Of a stretch of DNA of 64,000 nt, positions 8,934 through 17,676 are shown piece by piece. The stretch is from the NCBI RefSeq assembly GCF_003206695.1, contig NZ_PZJN01000007.1:173492-237491 (forward strand), given 5' to 3'. A model generated the notes under the pieces. That model was not told the origin of the DNA and searched no databases. It saw only the letters and a list, made by a program, of their open reading frames with translations. Positions within the stretch are counted from its first letter, which is position 1, and every line of letters begins with the position of its first letter. The DNA comes from Salinicola halophyticus (GTDB lineage Bacteria; Pseudomonadota; Gammaproteobacteria; Pseudomonadales; Halomonadaceae). The position numbers and the translations under genes were made by a program.

Positions 8934-10307
8934 ATGACTCATGACACCGCCGCGGCGCGTCGAAATTCGGACAGCCAAGGCCGCCACCATGCTAAAGACA
9001 GCGAAAGTCGGTTACGCGACGTCGACTATTTCCCGCCGCTGAGAAAAGCCATTCCACTTGGTATACAACATGTGCTGGCGATGTTCGTCAGCAATGCTGC
9101 CGTGCCACTCATCATCGCCGGCGCCGCGGGCCTGTCCGGTGCGGATACCGTGTTCCTGGTGCAGATGGCGATGTTCGTGGCAGGCATTGCCACGCTGGTC
9201 CAGACGCTGGGTATCGGCCCGCTGGGGGCGCGCCTGCCGATCGTGATGGGGACCAGTTTCGGCTTCGTGCCGGTGATGATCCCGATCGCCGCGGCCCAGG
9301 GCCTGCCGGCGGTCTTCGGCGGGGCGCTGATCGGCGGCCTGGCCATGGCGGTGGTAGGGATTTTCTACAAACGCCTGAGCATCTTCTTCCCGCCGGTGGT
9401 ATCCGGCACCTTCGTGCTGCTGATCGGCATCTTGCTGCTGCCGGTCGGTTTTGCCTACGTCGGCGGCGGCGTCGGTGCCGAGGATTTCGGTGCCCCCCAC
9501 CATCTGTTGCTGGCCGCGCTGGTTTTCATCGTCACGGTGGCGTTTCACCAGTTCTGCCGCGGGTTTCTCTCCGAAGCCGCGGTGCTGATCGGCATTTTGG
9601 TCGGCTGCGTGGTCGCGGCACCTTTCGGTCTGCTCGATTTTTCAAAGGTCGGAGAGGCAAGCTGGTTCCAACTGCCGATGCCGTTCGAAATCGGCATCAG
9701 CTTCGATCCGGCGGCGATTGTAGCGATCACGCTGATGTCGGTGGTTACCTGCGCCGAATCGATCGGCGATATCTCCGGCACGGCGATCGGCGGTGCCGAG
9801 CGCGAGGCCACCAAACGCGAACTGTCCGGTGGCGTGATGGCGGACGGTCTTTCCAGCAGCTTCGCGGCACTCTTCGGCGCCTTCCCTCAGATCAGTTTCA
9901 GTCAGAACGTGGGTCTGGTCGCCCTCACCGGTGTCGCAAGCCGCTTCGTCGTCGCCATCGGCGGCGGGTTTCTCGTCCTGGCGGGTCTGGTTCCCAAACT
10001 GGGCGCGCTGGTATCGGCGATTCCGGCTGCCGTTCTGGGCGGAGCGGTAATCATCATGTTCGGCATGATCGCCAGCGCCGGGGTGAAAATGCTCTCCCAC
10101 GCGGCCTTCAACAAGCGCAACATGCTGATCGTCGGCATTTCCCTGGCGCTGGCAATCGGTCTGCCGGCTCAAAGCGGGCTGTACGAAGGCGCGCCCCAGC
10201 AGATCGGGGTACTGCTGGAGTCGGGGCTGATCCCGGGGGCACTGGCGTCGATCGTGCTCAATCTCGTGTTGCCCAAAGAGAGCCGTGACTCCAGCAACGA
10301 TCGATGA
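8934..10307 (+). CDS. NCS2-family xanthine/uric acid permease
   Basis: A 457-residue nucleobase:cation symporter-2 protein with about 14 membrane segments. The family signature regions are present: QHVLAMFVSNAAVPLIIAGA near the start, GTSFGFVPVMIPIA, and the motif FSQNVGLVALTGVASRFVVA typical of the xanthine/urate branch rather than the uracil branch. It takes up purines across the inner membrane by proton symport. ATG 8934 was chosen over the earlier TTG because GGAG lies six bases upstream. A strong inverted repeat upstream may regulate it. There is no purine catabolic gene next to it, although a molybdenum hydroxylase operon lies at 21745-25639. Confidence 0.88.
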   Translation: MTHDTAAARRNSDSQGRHHAKDSESRLRDVDYFPPLRKAIPLGIQHVLAMFVSNAAVPLIIAGAAGLSGADTVFLVQMAMFVAGIATLVQTLGIGPLGARLPIVMGTSFGFVPVMIPIAAAQGLPAVFGGALIGGLAMAVVGIFYKRLSIFFPPVVSGTFVLLIGILLLPVGFAYVGGGVGAEDFGAPHHLLLAALVFIVTVAFHQFCRGFLSEAAVLIGILVGCVVAAPFGLLDFSKVGEASWFQLPMPFEIGISFDPAAIVAITLMSVVTCAESIGDISGTAIGGAEREATKRELSGGVMADGLSSSFAALFGAFPQISFSQNVGLVALTGVASRFVVAIGGGFLVLAGLVPKLGALVSAIPAAVLGGAVIIMFGMIASAGVKMLSHAAFNKRNMLIVGISLALAIGLPAQSGLYEGAPQQIGVLLESGLIPGALASIVLNLVLPKESRDSSNDR

Positions 10308-10432
10308 CCGCGTGTCTCAACAATGATTGGCAAGATTTCACCGGTGTTGAAGACAACCCATCGCCGATCGGTCTACCCTGAATTGGTTAGACGTGAATGA
10401 AATTGGGCCAACTCGGCAGCAAGGAGCATGCC

Positions 10433-10705
10433 ATGGGCATTTATTGCCTGACATTCGACAGGCCGCTGGGAAGAATGGACAGCCACCGACTGGAATCGAT
10501 GCTCAAACGCTTCGAGTCCATACCGCTGTTTCGCACGACCTGGCTGATCGAGTCGACCGACCCGATCGAGTTCCTGCGCTCTCGGCTGAACCGGGCCTTC
10601 GGCAAAAAGACCCGTTTCTTCATCACACGCTTGAGCGAACCCTGGTGTACCGACGGTATCGGGCCGGCCGGCAAGTGGCTGAGCGACTCCCAGCGCCAGT
10701 GGTAA
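10433..10705 (+). CDS. Small Cas2/SinR-like ferredoxin-fold protein
   Basis: A 90-residue protein beginning MGIYCLTFDRPLGR, with AAGGAG six bases before the ATG. The layout of a first strand ending in a YxLxFD-like motif, a helix, TTWLIEST, then FFITRL resembles the stand-alone SinR/Cas2-like family found outside CRISPR loci, where a small ferredoxin fold is formed. There are no cas genes or CRISPR repeats nearby, so a role in adaptation is not implied. Family assignment rests on pattern only, and function is unknown. Confidence 0.5.
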   Translation: MGIYCLTFDRPLGRMDSHRLESMLKRFESIPLFRTTWLIESTDPIEFLRSRLNRAFGKKTRFFITRLSEPWCTDGIGPAGKWLSDSQRQW

Positions 10706-10730
10706 ATCAATCAGCGGCGCAGACGAAAGC

Positions 10731-11381
10731 TCAGGCCTCGGCTGCGTCCCGCACGCCCTGAGTGTCCTTGGCCAGTTTGCAGCGTACCAGTGCCGCCATC
10801 AGCTTGGGGTAATCCTCCCGCGAGACCTTGTTGGCTAGCTTGGCGGCATCGGCCTTGAGTCCCAGCTTCTCGGCGGCGGAAAGCGCGGCCTTGTCGGCGT
10901 AGGGATAGCACTCGTCCCAGACCAGCTGGATCTCGCGCAGAAAGATATCGGCCCCGGTGCCACCGATCCCCTTGAACGCCTTGAGTCGCTTGCGAAGCGC
11001 CTTCGGGCTCCCTTCCGCTTCCTCTCGCAGCTTGCGCAGATCGCCGCCGTACGTCTCCAGCAGTGCGGCGTTCATATCCGCCAGCTGGGTAGCCGTCTTT
11101 TCGTCGACGCGCGCATAGCCGGATTCGTTGAGCACCCGCGCCCGGGTTGCCCAGTCGCTGGCCTTCAGTTTCTGCGGCGTCGTCCAGCCGGCCTTGGCCA
11201 TCGCCTTGGCACCGCGCATCGCCAGATCGGCACTGATCGGCGCACTGGTCAGCAGCGAGTAGCAGAGCAGACGAAACAGCGGTGACGGCGTGTTCCTGCG
11301 CAGGTCGACGCCCAGCTCACTGGCGAAGGTTCGCCCATGGCGTTGCATCAGCGTCTCGATGATCCGTTTTTGACTGGCCAT
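10731..11381 (-). CDS. HhH-GPD DNA glycosylase/endonuclease III-like protein
   Basis: A 216-residue protein with a helix-hairpin-helix motif, FKGIGGTGADIFLREI, around residues 145-160 and the following aspartate in CYPYADKAAL, as in the endonuclease III superfamily of base-excision repair enzymes. Where endonuclease III has the catalytic lysine (GVGRKTA), this protein has GIGGTGA, so beta-lyase activity is unlikely and a monofunctional or divergent role is expected. No C-terminal iron-sulfur cysteine cluster is seen. The start at 11381 has AGGAG at good spacing; the longer frame is probably not translated. Confidence 0.75.
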   Translation of the reverse strand: MASQKRIIETLMQRHGRTFASELGVDLRRNTPSPLFRLLCYSLLTSAPISADLAMRGAKAMAKAGWTTPQKLKASDWATRARVLNESGYARVDEKTATQLADMNAALLETYGGDLRKLREEAEGSPKALRKRLKAFKGIGGTGADIFLREIQLVWDECYPYADKAALSAAEKLGLKADAAKLANKVSREDYPKLMAALVRCKLAKDTQGVRDAAEA

Positions 11382-11400
11382 GCTAGCTCCTGGAAGCGAA

Positions 11401-11465
11401 GACGGAGTTTCAACGGCGATAGAGTTCCAAAGATGATAGAGCTTTAAAGATGACAAAGCTTCAAC
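11401..11465. repeat. Degenerate 17-bp tandem repeat upstream of the HhH gene
   Basis: About four imperfect copies of a unit resembling gatgatagagctttaaa occupy the intergenic region just upstream of the glycosylase-like gene. Conserved core positions are ga-x-xgagcttcaa. Similarity decays between copies. Confidence 0.6.
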
Positions 11466-11604
11466 ATGGCACCATCACGCCGGCTGTCAAATCCGCAGGG
11501 AGTGTCGTCAGCGAGTCGCAGAGGCAGCTGCCAGCGACCGGCCTTGAGATACACCGCTTGCCACCGCATATTGCCCATTCTTCAGCGTTTCACACCGGAG
11601 TCCC

Positions 11605-12180
11605 ATGTCTTTCGATACCACTGCCCACAACCGTCGGATGACCTACTTCGACGACCACGACTCGGTATGGCTGTTCGGCTACGGATCGTTGATCTGGAAG
11701 GCGGATTTCGACTATCTGGAGCGTCGACCGGCCTCGATTCGCGGCTGGACGCGGCGCTTCTGGCAAGGCTCTCACGACCATCGCGGCACGCCGGAAGCCC
11801 CGGGGCGGGTGGTGACGCTAGTGCCGGACGCCGAGGCCATCTGCCACGGCATGGCCTACCGCATTCCCCCCAGCGTGTTCGAGCCGCTGGATATCCGCGA
11901 AAAGAACGGCTATCTGCGCGTCGTGACAGAGATGAGCTTCGAGGATGGCTCCGCAGACGATGTCGAACAGGCCGAGGGTGTGGTGTATCTGGCCGGGGAG
12001 GATAACGCCGCCTATCTCGGCCCCGCCGATGAAGCAGCCATGGCCCGGCAGATCGCTGAATCGCATGGCCCGAGCGGCCCCAACCGGGACTATCTGCTCA
12101 ACCTCGCCGCGGCGCTGCGCGAGCTGGGGTTCGAGGACGCCCATGTGTTTGCCCTGGAGCGCGCCCTGCTCGCGGAGTGA
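11605..12180 (+). CDS. chaC: ChaC-type gamma-glutamylcyclotransferase
   Basis: A 191-residue enzyme of the ChaC/GCG1 family, which degrades glutathione to 5-oxoproline and Cys-Gly in the cytosol. The substrate-binding loop FGYGSLIWKADFDY is near residues 27-40, followed by the conserved segment GWTRRFWQGSHDHRGTPEAPGR and VVTLVPD. GGAG lies just upstream of the ATG. It is shorter than E. coli ChaC (231) mainly at the N-terminus. It is a single gene, convergent with the DUF808 gene; no chaAB genes are present. Confidence 0.92.
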   Translation: MSFDTTAHNRRMTYFDDHDSVWLFGYGSLIWKADFDYLERRPASIRGWTRRFWQGSHDHRGTPEAPGRVVTLVPDAEAICHGMAYRIPPSVFEPLDIREKNGYLRVVTEMSFEDGSADDVEQAEGVVYLAGEDNAAYLGPADEAAMARQIAESHGPSGPNRDYLLNLAAALRELGFEDAHVFALERALLAE

Positions 12181-12224
12181 AAGGTGTCCCCGATCACTCG
12201 CACGGCGGGTGACCAGGCCATTCG

Positions 12225-13157
12225 TCAGTGCCCGTTGCCGGATCTGAGTTTCTTGATCAGTTGCACCACGCCGAGCACGATCGCGCCGGCGATCAGACCG
12301 CAGCCGAAGTTCAACAGCATCGGCGTCAGCGGTTGAATGATCGCGCCGACGCCTGGGATATCTCCGGGGAGCTCGGCAAGATCCTCGATGGCATGGTGAA
12401 TGAAGGGGACGCCATGCGTCAGGATGCTTCCGCCGACCAGGAACATCGCGATGGTGCCGACGATCGACAGCAGCTTCATCAGATAGGGGGCGGCCCACAG
12501 AATCCCGCGACCGATTGATTTCGCCAGCGACGAGGCTCGCTCGGTGAGATAGAGACCGAGATCGTCGAGTTTGACGATACCGGCTACCAGGCCGTAGACG
12601 ACCGCAGTAATGGCAATCGCAATAATCGCCAGGACCACGACCTGCTGGGTGAAACTGGCACTCGCCACCGAACCGAGCGTGATGGCGATGATCTCCGCCG
12701 AGAGAATGAAATCGGTGCGTACGGCGCCTTTGATCTTGTCCTTCTCGAACGCCAGCCGCTCCTCTTTCGATTTCAACTGCGCGGCAGCTCGGACGTCTTC
12801 CTTGCTCGCCTCGGCACCACCGTGCAGAAACTTGTGAGCCAGCTTTTCCGCGCCTTCGTAACAGAGAAACGCACCGCCCACCATCAGCAGCGGCGTGATC
12901 AACCACGGCGCAATCACACTGATCAACAGCGCCGCCGGGACCAGAATCAGCTTGTTGCGCAGCGACCCTTTCGCCACCGCCCAGACGATCGGCAGTTCAC
13001 GGTTGGCGCGAACGCCGGTGACCTGCTGGGCATTGAGCGCAAGATCGTCGCCAAGAACACCTGCCGTTTTCTTGGCGGCCACCTTGGTCATGAGGGAGAC
13101 GTCGTCGAGCAACGTGGCGATATCGTCGAGTAGTGTCAGTAGACTGCCTGCGGCCAC
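12225..13157 (-). CDS. DUF808/YedI-family inner membrane protein
   Basis: A 310-residue membrane protein that aligns along its length with the YedI (DUF808) family: it starts with [34 protein letters not shown], written here only as key positions LDDIA, LDDVS and KTAGVLGDD. Several hydrophobic segments follow, and the C-terminus ends in a short basic tail. The family has no established function. The gene is single and convergent with chaC. Confidence 0.85.
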   Translation of the reverse strand: MAAGSLLTLLDDIATLLDDVSLMTKVAAKKTAGVLGDDLALNAQQVTGVRANRELPIVWAVAKGSLRNKLILVPAALLISVIAPWLITPLLMVGGAFLCYEGAEKLAHKFLHGGAEASKEDVRAAAQLKSKEERLAFEKDKIKGAVRTDFILSAEIIAITLGSVASASFTQQVVVLAIIAIAITAVVYGLVAGIVKLDDLGLYLTERASSLAKSIGRGILWAAPYLMKLLSIVGTIAMFLVGGSILTHGVPFIHHAIEDLAELPGDIPGVGAIIQPLTPMLLNFGCGLIAGAIVLGVVQLIKKLRSGNGH

Positions 13158-13217
13158 GAAGAATCCTCTATCGGTCGGTCAAGAAACGGGCGAGAGCGCC
13201 AAGCGTAGCGGAAATTC

Positions 13218-13544
13218 TCAAGGAGACGTGACGATTTTCGCCAACGCCTGCTGCAAGGGTTCTGCCGACTCCGGCCGCACGCAACGCGCAACCTCTTCGC
13301 CGTCACGAAGGAAGATCAGCGTCGGCCAGAGTTTGACGCCAAATGCACGCCCGAGCGGTCGGCCCTTGCCGTCCTCGATCCTGACGTGCGGCAGATCATC
13401 GAGCCCTTCGAACGCTTCGGCGATCAGTGGCTGGGCAGCCTGACACCAAGGGCACCAGGGCGCGCCGAATTCAACGACTGCCGGGCCAGGAATGTCGCGC
13501 AGCGACTCCCGATCGGGTTCGTCGGTGGTGTAATCGATAGTCAT
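13218..13544 (-). CDS. Thioredoxin-like protein
   Basis: A 108-residue thioredoxin-fold protein with the redox motif WCPWCQAA near residue 28 and a cis-proline region KLWPTLIFLRDGEEV. The CPWC dipeptide differs from the CGPC of classical thioredoxin, which usually shifts redox potential and partners. There is no signal peptide, so it should act in the cytoplasm. The ATG at 13544 has GAGGAGA upstream, which supports it over the longer frame. It lies downstream of a carbonic-anhydrase-like gene but is separated by a terminator. Confidence 0.88.
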   Translation of the reverse strand: MTIDYTTDEPDRESLRDIPGPAVVEFGAPWCPWCQAAQPLIAEAFEGLDDLPHVRIEDGKGRPLGRAFGVKLWPTLIFLRDGEEVARCVRPESAEPLQQALAKIVTSP

Positions 13545-13592
13545 GTTCTCTCCTCGAACGCGGTTGTCTCGCGCCCTAGACACTGTAGCTGT

Positions 13593-13627
13593 AAAAACAC
13601 GAAACCCTCGCCGACAGCGAGGGTTTC
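13593..13627 (-). terminator. Rho-independent terminator of the gamma carbonic anhydrase gene
   Basis: A perfect 11-bp stem (gaaaccctcgc paired with gcgagggtttc, 13601-13627) has a 5-base loop and is followed on the minus strand by a T-rich tract. It separates the carbonic-anhydrase-like gene from the thioredoxin gene. Confidence 0.9.
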
Positions 13628-13692
13628 GTCATGGTTTCGATGGCAAGCGCGGCGAGACGACGGTTCGGGCAAGCCGGATCGGGAGGCGAACG

Positions 13693-14229
13693 TCAATCGA
13701 CGTCCAGACGTTTCAGCCCGCGAGCGAATGCCTGCCAGCGTTCGACGTAGTGCGCGGCAGACGCTTTCAATCCCTCGACCGCCTTGTCATCGAGCGTGCG
13801 CACGGCTTTGGCCGGCGCGCCGACGATCAACGAATTGTCCGGAAAGGATTTCCCCTCGGTCACCAGGGCGTTGGCACCCACCAGGCAGTTGTTGCCGATC
13901 TCGGCGCCGTTGAGCACGGTCGCGCCCATGCCGATCAATGTATTGTCGCCCAGTGTGCAGCCGTGAAGGATCGCGTGGTGGCCAATGGTGCAGCCACGAC
14001 CGACACGCAGCACGAAACCGGGATCGGTATGCAGCATGCAGCCTTCCTGGATATTGCTGCCCTCGCCGACCACGATCCGATCGTTGTCGCCACGAATCAC
14101 CACGTTGAACCACACGCCCACGTCCGCTTCCAGTTCGACCTGACCGATGACATGGGCGCTCGGCGCGATCCAGTAACGGTTGTCGTCCGGTAGCGTCGGT
14201 ACCGCATCGAAATAGGCATAGACAGGCAT
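13693..14229 (-). CDS. Gamma-class carbonic anhydrase-like hexapeptide-repeat protein
   Basis: A 178-residue left-handed beta-helix protein of the YrdA/gamma carbonic anhydrase family. Hexapeptide repeats run through most of the chain (VGVWFNVVIRGD, then IVVGEGSNIQEGCMLHTDPG, then CTIGHHAILHGCTLGDN, then LIGMGATVLNGA). The histidines in MLHTDPG and IGHHAILHG correspond to the three metal ligands of the family. ATG 14229 has GGAG eight bases upstream; an ATG 54 bases earlier is possible. Whether it hydrates carbon dioxide or acts as a ferripyochelin-binding-type protein cannot be told. Confidence 0.9.
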   Translation of the reverse strand: MPVYAYFDAVPTLPDDNRYWIAPSAHVIGQVELEADVGVWFNVVIRGDNDRIVVGEGSNIQEGCMLHTDPGFVLRVGRGCTIGHHAILHGCTLGDNTLIGMGATVLNGAEIGNNCLVGANALVTEGKSFPDNSLIVGAPAKAVRTLDDKAVEGLKASAAHYVERWQAFARGLKRLDVD

Positions 14230-14325
14230 GGGCAAGGCTCCGCCGGGGAAAGTGAATCCATCCTCGCCTGCGCTGGCGTTCACTGCCAGCCGACTTTAGC
14301 GCTAGAGACCGGCCCGGGAACACGA

Positions 14326-14360
14326 GAAAGCCCCGCTATCGGTCTGATACCGGGGCTCTC
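14326..14360 (-). terminator. Rho-independent terminator after the small secreted protein gene
   Basis: On the minus strand AGCCCCG and CGGGGCT pair across a 15-base loop, followed by TTTCTC. It lies 27 bases after the stop of the 57-residue gene. Confidence 0.75.
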
Positions 14361-14386
14361 GATCATTCGACACCTTCACGCGGCAT

Positions 14387-14560
14387 TCAGACCGGCTCGT
14401 CGTCCTGCTTATCCTCGCTGGTCACGGAGGAGGTAACGCTGGTGCCACTGTAGGAATTCTGATGCTGGCTGGCTTCGCTCTCCGCAGCCATGGAAAACGG
14501 CAATACGGCGGAGACAACGATGGCGGCCAACATCGAAAACAGTTTATTGAACGCTTTCAT
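14387..14560 (-). CDS. Small secreted protein of 57 residues
   Basis: A short gene reading MKAFNKLFSMLAAIVVSAV at its N-terminus, a classical signal peptide with an expected cleavage after FSMAA, followed by about 30 polar residues rich in Ser, Thr, Glu and Gln and ending DDEPV. AGAGGAG lies just before the ATG and a terminator follows the stop, so it looks like a real monocistronic gene. The mature peptide would be periplasmic. No family is recognised. Confidence 0.7.
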   Translation of the reverse strand: MKAFNKLFSMLAAIVVSAVLPFSMAAESEASQHQNSYSGTSVTSSVTSEDKQDDEPV

Positions 14561-14629
14561 GACCACTCCTCTTTCATGACCACTACTGGAATAAAAAGAC
14601 GCCCTGCGACGTTCTGCCGCGACGCCTAG

Positions 14630-14641
14630 TTAGCATGCTAA
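14630..14641. promoter_or_regulatory. 12-bp palindrome upstream of the small secreted protein gene
   Basis: The sequence ttagcatgctaa is perfectly self-complementary and lies in the 160-bp gap between the small gene and the downstream end of the oxidoreductase gene. It could be an operator for the small gene; the factor is unknown. Confidence 0.35.
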
Positions 14642-14720
14642 ACGAATTGCCATTCGTCAAGCTCGGAATGGTCGAATGCCCGCGACACCCACGCTACGTC
14701 AGCATTACGACCTCGATGCC

Positions 14721-15737
14721 TCAATCGCCGACACGGATCACGACCTTGCCGATATGACGAGCTTGCTGGAGATGCTCGAAAGCACCTTTCGCTTCTACGA
14801 AAGGGAAGACTCGATCGATGATGGGTGCGATAGCATGGCATGCGACGACGTGGGCCACGGCCTCCAGCATCGGTCGGTCCCCCACGTTCACCGAGCGAAT
14901 CCGCGCCCCACTCGTCATCAGGTCAAAATAGTCAATGCCGGGGTTCTCTTGTCCCAGGAAGCCGACCAGAACGATTTCCTGATCGAAGGCGATCGCCTTC
15001 AACGACTGACCAACGGTAGCCGGGCCACCCACTTCGACAATGCGATCCACCCCACGCCCATCCGTCAGCTCGCGTACGGCCGCGCCCCAATCGGATTGTT
15101 CGGCATAATTGACCACCGCATCGGCACCCAGTGCTTTCAAACGTGTGGCCTTTCCCGGGGAAGAGGTCGTGGCGATGACCCGAGCCCCCAGAGCGCGCGC
15201 CAACTGCACCGCGAACAGAGATACACCGCCAGTACCCAACGTCAATACCGTATCCCCCGCGCGGATGGGTCGTGGGCCGGCGAGCGCATTCCACGCTGTC
15301 ACCGCAGCGCACGGCAACGTCGCGCCCTCTTCGAACGAGAGTGCATCCGGCAGCCTCACTACCGCCTCCTGCGAGACCACCTTGTACTCCGTGAGCCAAC
15401 CGTCCAGTTGGTTACCATAGCAACCCTCCGCACGCCCCGGCAGTCGGGGGCCGCCGAACCAGCGAGGGGTAAAACTGCCCATGACACGATCACCGACGCG
15501 AAACTCTTCAACTTCCTCACCGACCGCCACTACTTCGGCAGCGGCATCGCTGACCGGGATCAAGCCTGCACGCCCAGGCCGAAGGTAGGTGCCTTCAACC
15601 AAAGCGATATCGCGATAATTCAGTGATACGGCTCGCACGCGCAGCAGGAGCTCGCCGCGTTGCGGTGAGGTCCGTGGTTCTTCATGCAAGCTCAGACTGT
15701 CCAGGCTATCGAGTGAGTCGAAACGATAACTCTTCAT
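14721..15737 (-). CDS. Zinc-independent medium-chain NAD(P)H:quinone oxidoreductase-like dehydrogenase
   Basis: A 338-residue MDR-superfamily oxidoreductase. The GroES-like N-terminal half contains VSLNYRDIALVEGTY, and the Rossmann half has the NADP-binding loop LTLGTGGVSLFAVQLARALGA and the segment VIATTSSPGKATRLKALGADAVVNY. The zinc-ligand cysteine set of true alcohol dehydrogenases is not evident. ATG 15737 has GAGGGA upstream. It is divergent from a LysR-type regulator across about 130 bp, so that regulator probably controls it. The physiological substrate is unknown. Confidence 0.88.
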   Translation of the reverse strand: MKSYRFDSLDSLDSLSLHEEPRTSPQRGELLLRVRAVSLNYRDIALVEGTYLRPGRAGLIPVSDAAAEVVAVGEEVEEFRVGDRVMGSFTPRWFGGPRLPGRAEGCYGNQLDGWLTEYKVVSQEAVVRLPDALSFEEGATLPCAAVTAWNALAGPRPIRAGDTVLTLGTGGVSLFAVQLARALGARVIATTSSPGKATRLKALGADAVVNYAEQSDWGAAVRELTDGRGVDRIVEVGGPATVGQSLKAIAFDQEIVLVGFLGQENPGIDYFDLMTSGARIRSVNVGDRPMLEAVAHVVACHAIAPIIDRVFPFVEAKGAFEHLQQARHIGKVVIRVGD

Positions 15738-15865
15738 CAATACGTCCCTCGGGATGAGATCAATCGACGGTATCGGTTCACCGCCTCACGCATCTCCACT
15801 CTATAAACCTGATATATATTGATAAACGGACCAGAAATTGAATCACTTACCATGAAAAGTTGATA

Positions 15866-16768
15866 ATGAATCTATTCAAAGCCATGCATTTGTTCGTCTT
15901 GATCGTGGATCGCGGCAGCCTCACTGCGGCAGCCAACGAGCAGAAACTCTCCACGACCATGGTCGGTAATCATCTGAAAGCGCTCGAGACGCATCTGGGC
16001 ATGACGCTACTCAATCGCACCACGCGGCGGCAGCATCTGACCGAATTCGGCGTCGATTACTATGCCCGTTGCGTCGAGATACTCGCCAGGGTCGAAGAGT
16101 CGCAGGCAATGGCCCAGGCGGCCGTTGCCGATCCCAGCGGCCAATTGCGCGTCTCCGTGCCGCTGGCTTTTGGCGTCGATCAGCTAATGCCGGCACTCAC
16201 CGATTACACCCGACACTATCCTCGGGTCAGCCTTGATATCTCGGTCGGCGATAGACTGGTGAATCTTGTAGACGAGGGATTCGAGGCCGCGATTCGCATC
16301 GGAAAGCCTCAGGAAGCGGGCTGGATCGCCCGTCCGTTACGATCACAGCGTCTGGCATGTTGCGCCAGCTCCACCTATCTCGAGGCACGAGGCACACCTC
16401 GGTGTCCGAGTGACTTGGCGGCCCATGACTGTCTGCTCTACAGCTACAAGGTGGGCGCAGCGTGGCGCTCGCCTCGGCGAGAATGGAAACTGCGGGACTC
16501 GGGTAGCGATATCGTGGTGCCGGTTGGTGGTCTACACCAAGCCGATAATGCGCCGGCCCTCAGGCGCATGGCGCTGGCCGACATGGGCATCGTATTGTTG
16601 CCGGAGGCGTTGGTGGCGGAAGATATCGCAGCCGGCACGCTCGTCAGTTTGTTGCAGGACAACCTGCCACCGCCACGACCGCTCCATCTACTCTATCTGC
16701 CAACCCCTTATCCCTCACCCAAGTTGAAGAGCTTCGTTGACTTCGTCATCGGCCGATTCGGCCAATAA
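15866..16768 (+). CDS. LysR-family transcriptional regulator
   Basis: A 300-residue LysR-type regulator with an N-terminal winged helix (SLTAAANEQKLSTTMVGNHL, then LGMTLLNRTTRR) and a periplasmic-binding-like effector domain starting near residue 90 (GQLRVSVPLAFGVDQLMPAL). Its closest style is the CrgA/DmlR group. ATG 15866 is preferred to the upstream TTG. It is divergent from the quinone oxidoreductase-like gene, the usual LysR target arrangement. Confidence 0.92.
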   Translation: MNLFKAMHLFVLIVDRGSLTAAANEQKLSTTMVGNHLKALETHLGMTLLNRTTRRQHLTEFGVDYYARCVEILARVEESQAMAQAAVADPSGQLRVSVPLAFGVDQLMPALTDYTRHYPRVSLDISVGDRLVNLVDEGFEAAIRIGKPQEAGWIARPLRSQRLACCASSTYLEARGTPRCPSDLAAHDCLLYSYKVGAAWRSPRREWKLRDSGSDIVVPVGGLHQADNAPALRRMALADMGIVLLPEALVAEDIAAGTLVSLLQDNLPPPRPLHLLYLPTPYPSPKLKSFVDFVIGRFGQ

Positions 16769-16790
16769 AGTAACGTTCGCTAACTCCGCC

Positions 16791-17300
16791 TCAACGCCCG
16801 ACCCACGCCTCGATTCCCACCGTCTTGGGCACGGAACGAAGCACTTCCGTCAACCTCCGAGCGTCTTCCGAGTGGCAGCCGCTGTCATGGTTCAGCACGG
16901 CCTGTTCACCCTCACTGTTCGTCCAGGTCACCGTGTAGTGGGAAAGATCCGTCGCACGCGGGCCGCAGTCCGGCGTGTCGATTGTTGTTCCCATGGCTGG
17001 CTGCCACGAAGAAAGCTGGCGTTTGACAAGCGCAAAGCGCCCGGGATCGCTGACCCGTACCCGCTCGCCCTCGAGAGCCGTGAACTGCTCGCCATGGAAG
17101 CGGGTGGTGCCGTCCTCACTGAGGCCGACGCTGTAGACCGGGCACATGCCATGACACGGCCCGACCTGATAACGGATCTCGGTCACCGGCGAAGCGTTTG
17201 CTGTCGGCTCGCTGCCTGAGAGTGTTCGCTGCTGGCTGCATCCGGCGATCAGTAGCGCGACCCATGCCATCGCCAGACAGCAGGCGGTTTGTCGTGTCAT
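16791..17300 (-). CDS. DUF6438-domain lipoprotein
   Basis: A 169-residue secreted lipoprotein. The signal peptide ends in the lipobox LLIAGC, with the lipidated cysteine at residue 21. The mature part has the GPCHGMCPVYSVGLSEDG segment typical of DUF6438 proteins, then two further cysteines in DTPDCGPRA and HDSGCHSED that could form a disulfide. No asparte at +2 is present (CSQQ), so outer-membrane sorting is expected. Function is unknown, and it is convergent with the LysR gene. Confidence 0.75.
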   Translation of the reverse strand: MTRQTACCLAMAWVALLIAGCSQQRTLSGSEPTANASPVTEIRYQVGPCHGMCPVYSVGLSEDGTTRFHGEQFTALEGERVRVSDPGRFALVKRQLSSWQPAMGTTIDTPDCGPRATDLSHYTVTWTNSEGEQAVLNHDSGCHSEDARRLTEVLRSVPKTVGIEAWVGR

Positions 17301-17676
17301 GTCATTTCCCTCGGCGTTTCAATGGTGGCAGCCGGCTCGCTCGAAGCCGACCGAAGAAAGCAGCCGGCCCCCTATGGACGTCGCGAACGATTTGGACGTC
17401 TCGAACGATTCGAACGGCGCCTGGGCCCGCTTGAATGGCGGCTTTCTCTGCGACATCCTATCCTCTAACGGTAGCGAGCGCCGCGTACATCCATCGATGT
17501 TGTAAAAATCCGTCATTTCCTGACAGAACGATGATTTTGTTGAACAAAGAGACGTTTCCGACGTACACCGCCGTATCTGGCCTCTGTCATAATCATGGCA
17601 CTAACGCCGCGACCTCATTAAACTGTCGCCCTAGTCGCGTTCGCGCCTGTCCGTATCCATCAGACAGAGAACCTTC
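17301..17676. other. 376-bp intergenic region upstream of mqo
   Basis: No gene is convincing here. It contains an 18-bp tandem duplication at 17376-17411 and a 6-1-6 inverted repeat tttgtt-g-aacaaa at 17536-17548 that could be an operator of mqo. A CATAAT hexamer at 17588 could be a -10 element but has no good -35 partner. Confidence 0.5.
17376..17411. repeat. 18-bp tandem duplication
   Basis: Two copies of a unit starting ggacgtc and containing cgaacgatt lie back to back, differing at two positions. Confidence 0.85.

Noticed and set aside
10433-10705. CRISPR adaptation module
   Set aside because: The Cas2-like pattern is only that of a stand-alone small protein; no repeats, leader or cas1 are present.
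17319-17516. 65-codon minus-strand frame between the DUF6438 gene and mqo
   Set aside because: No ribosome site; part of its sequence is the 18-bp tandem duplication; no similarity to known small proteins.
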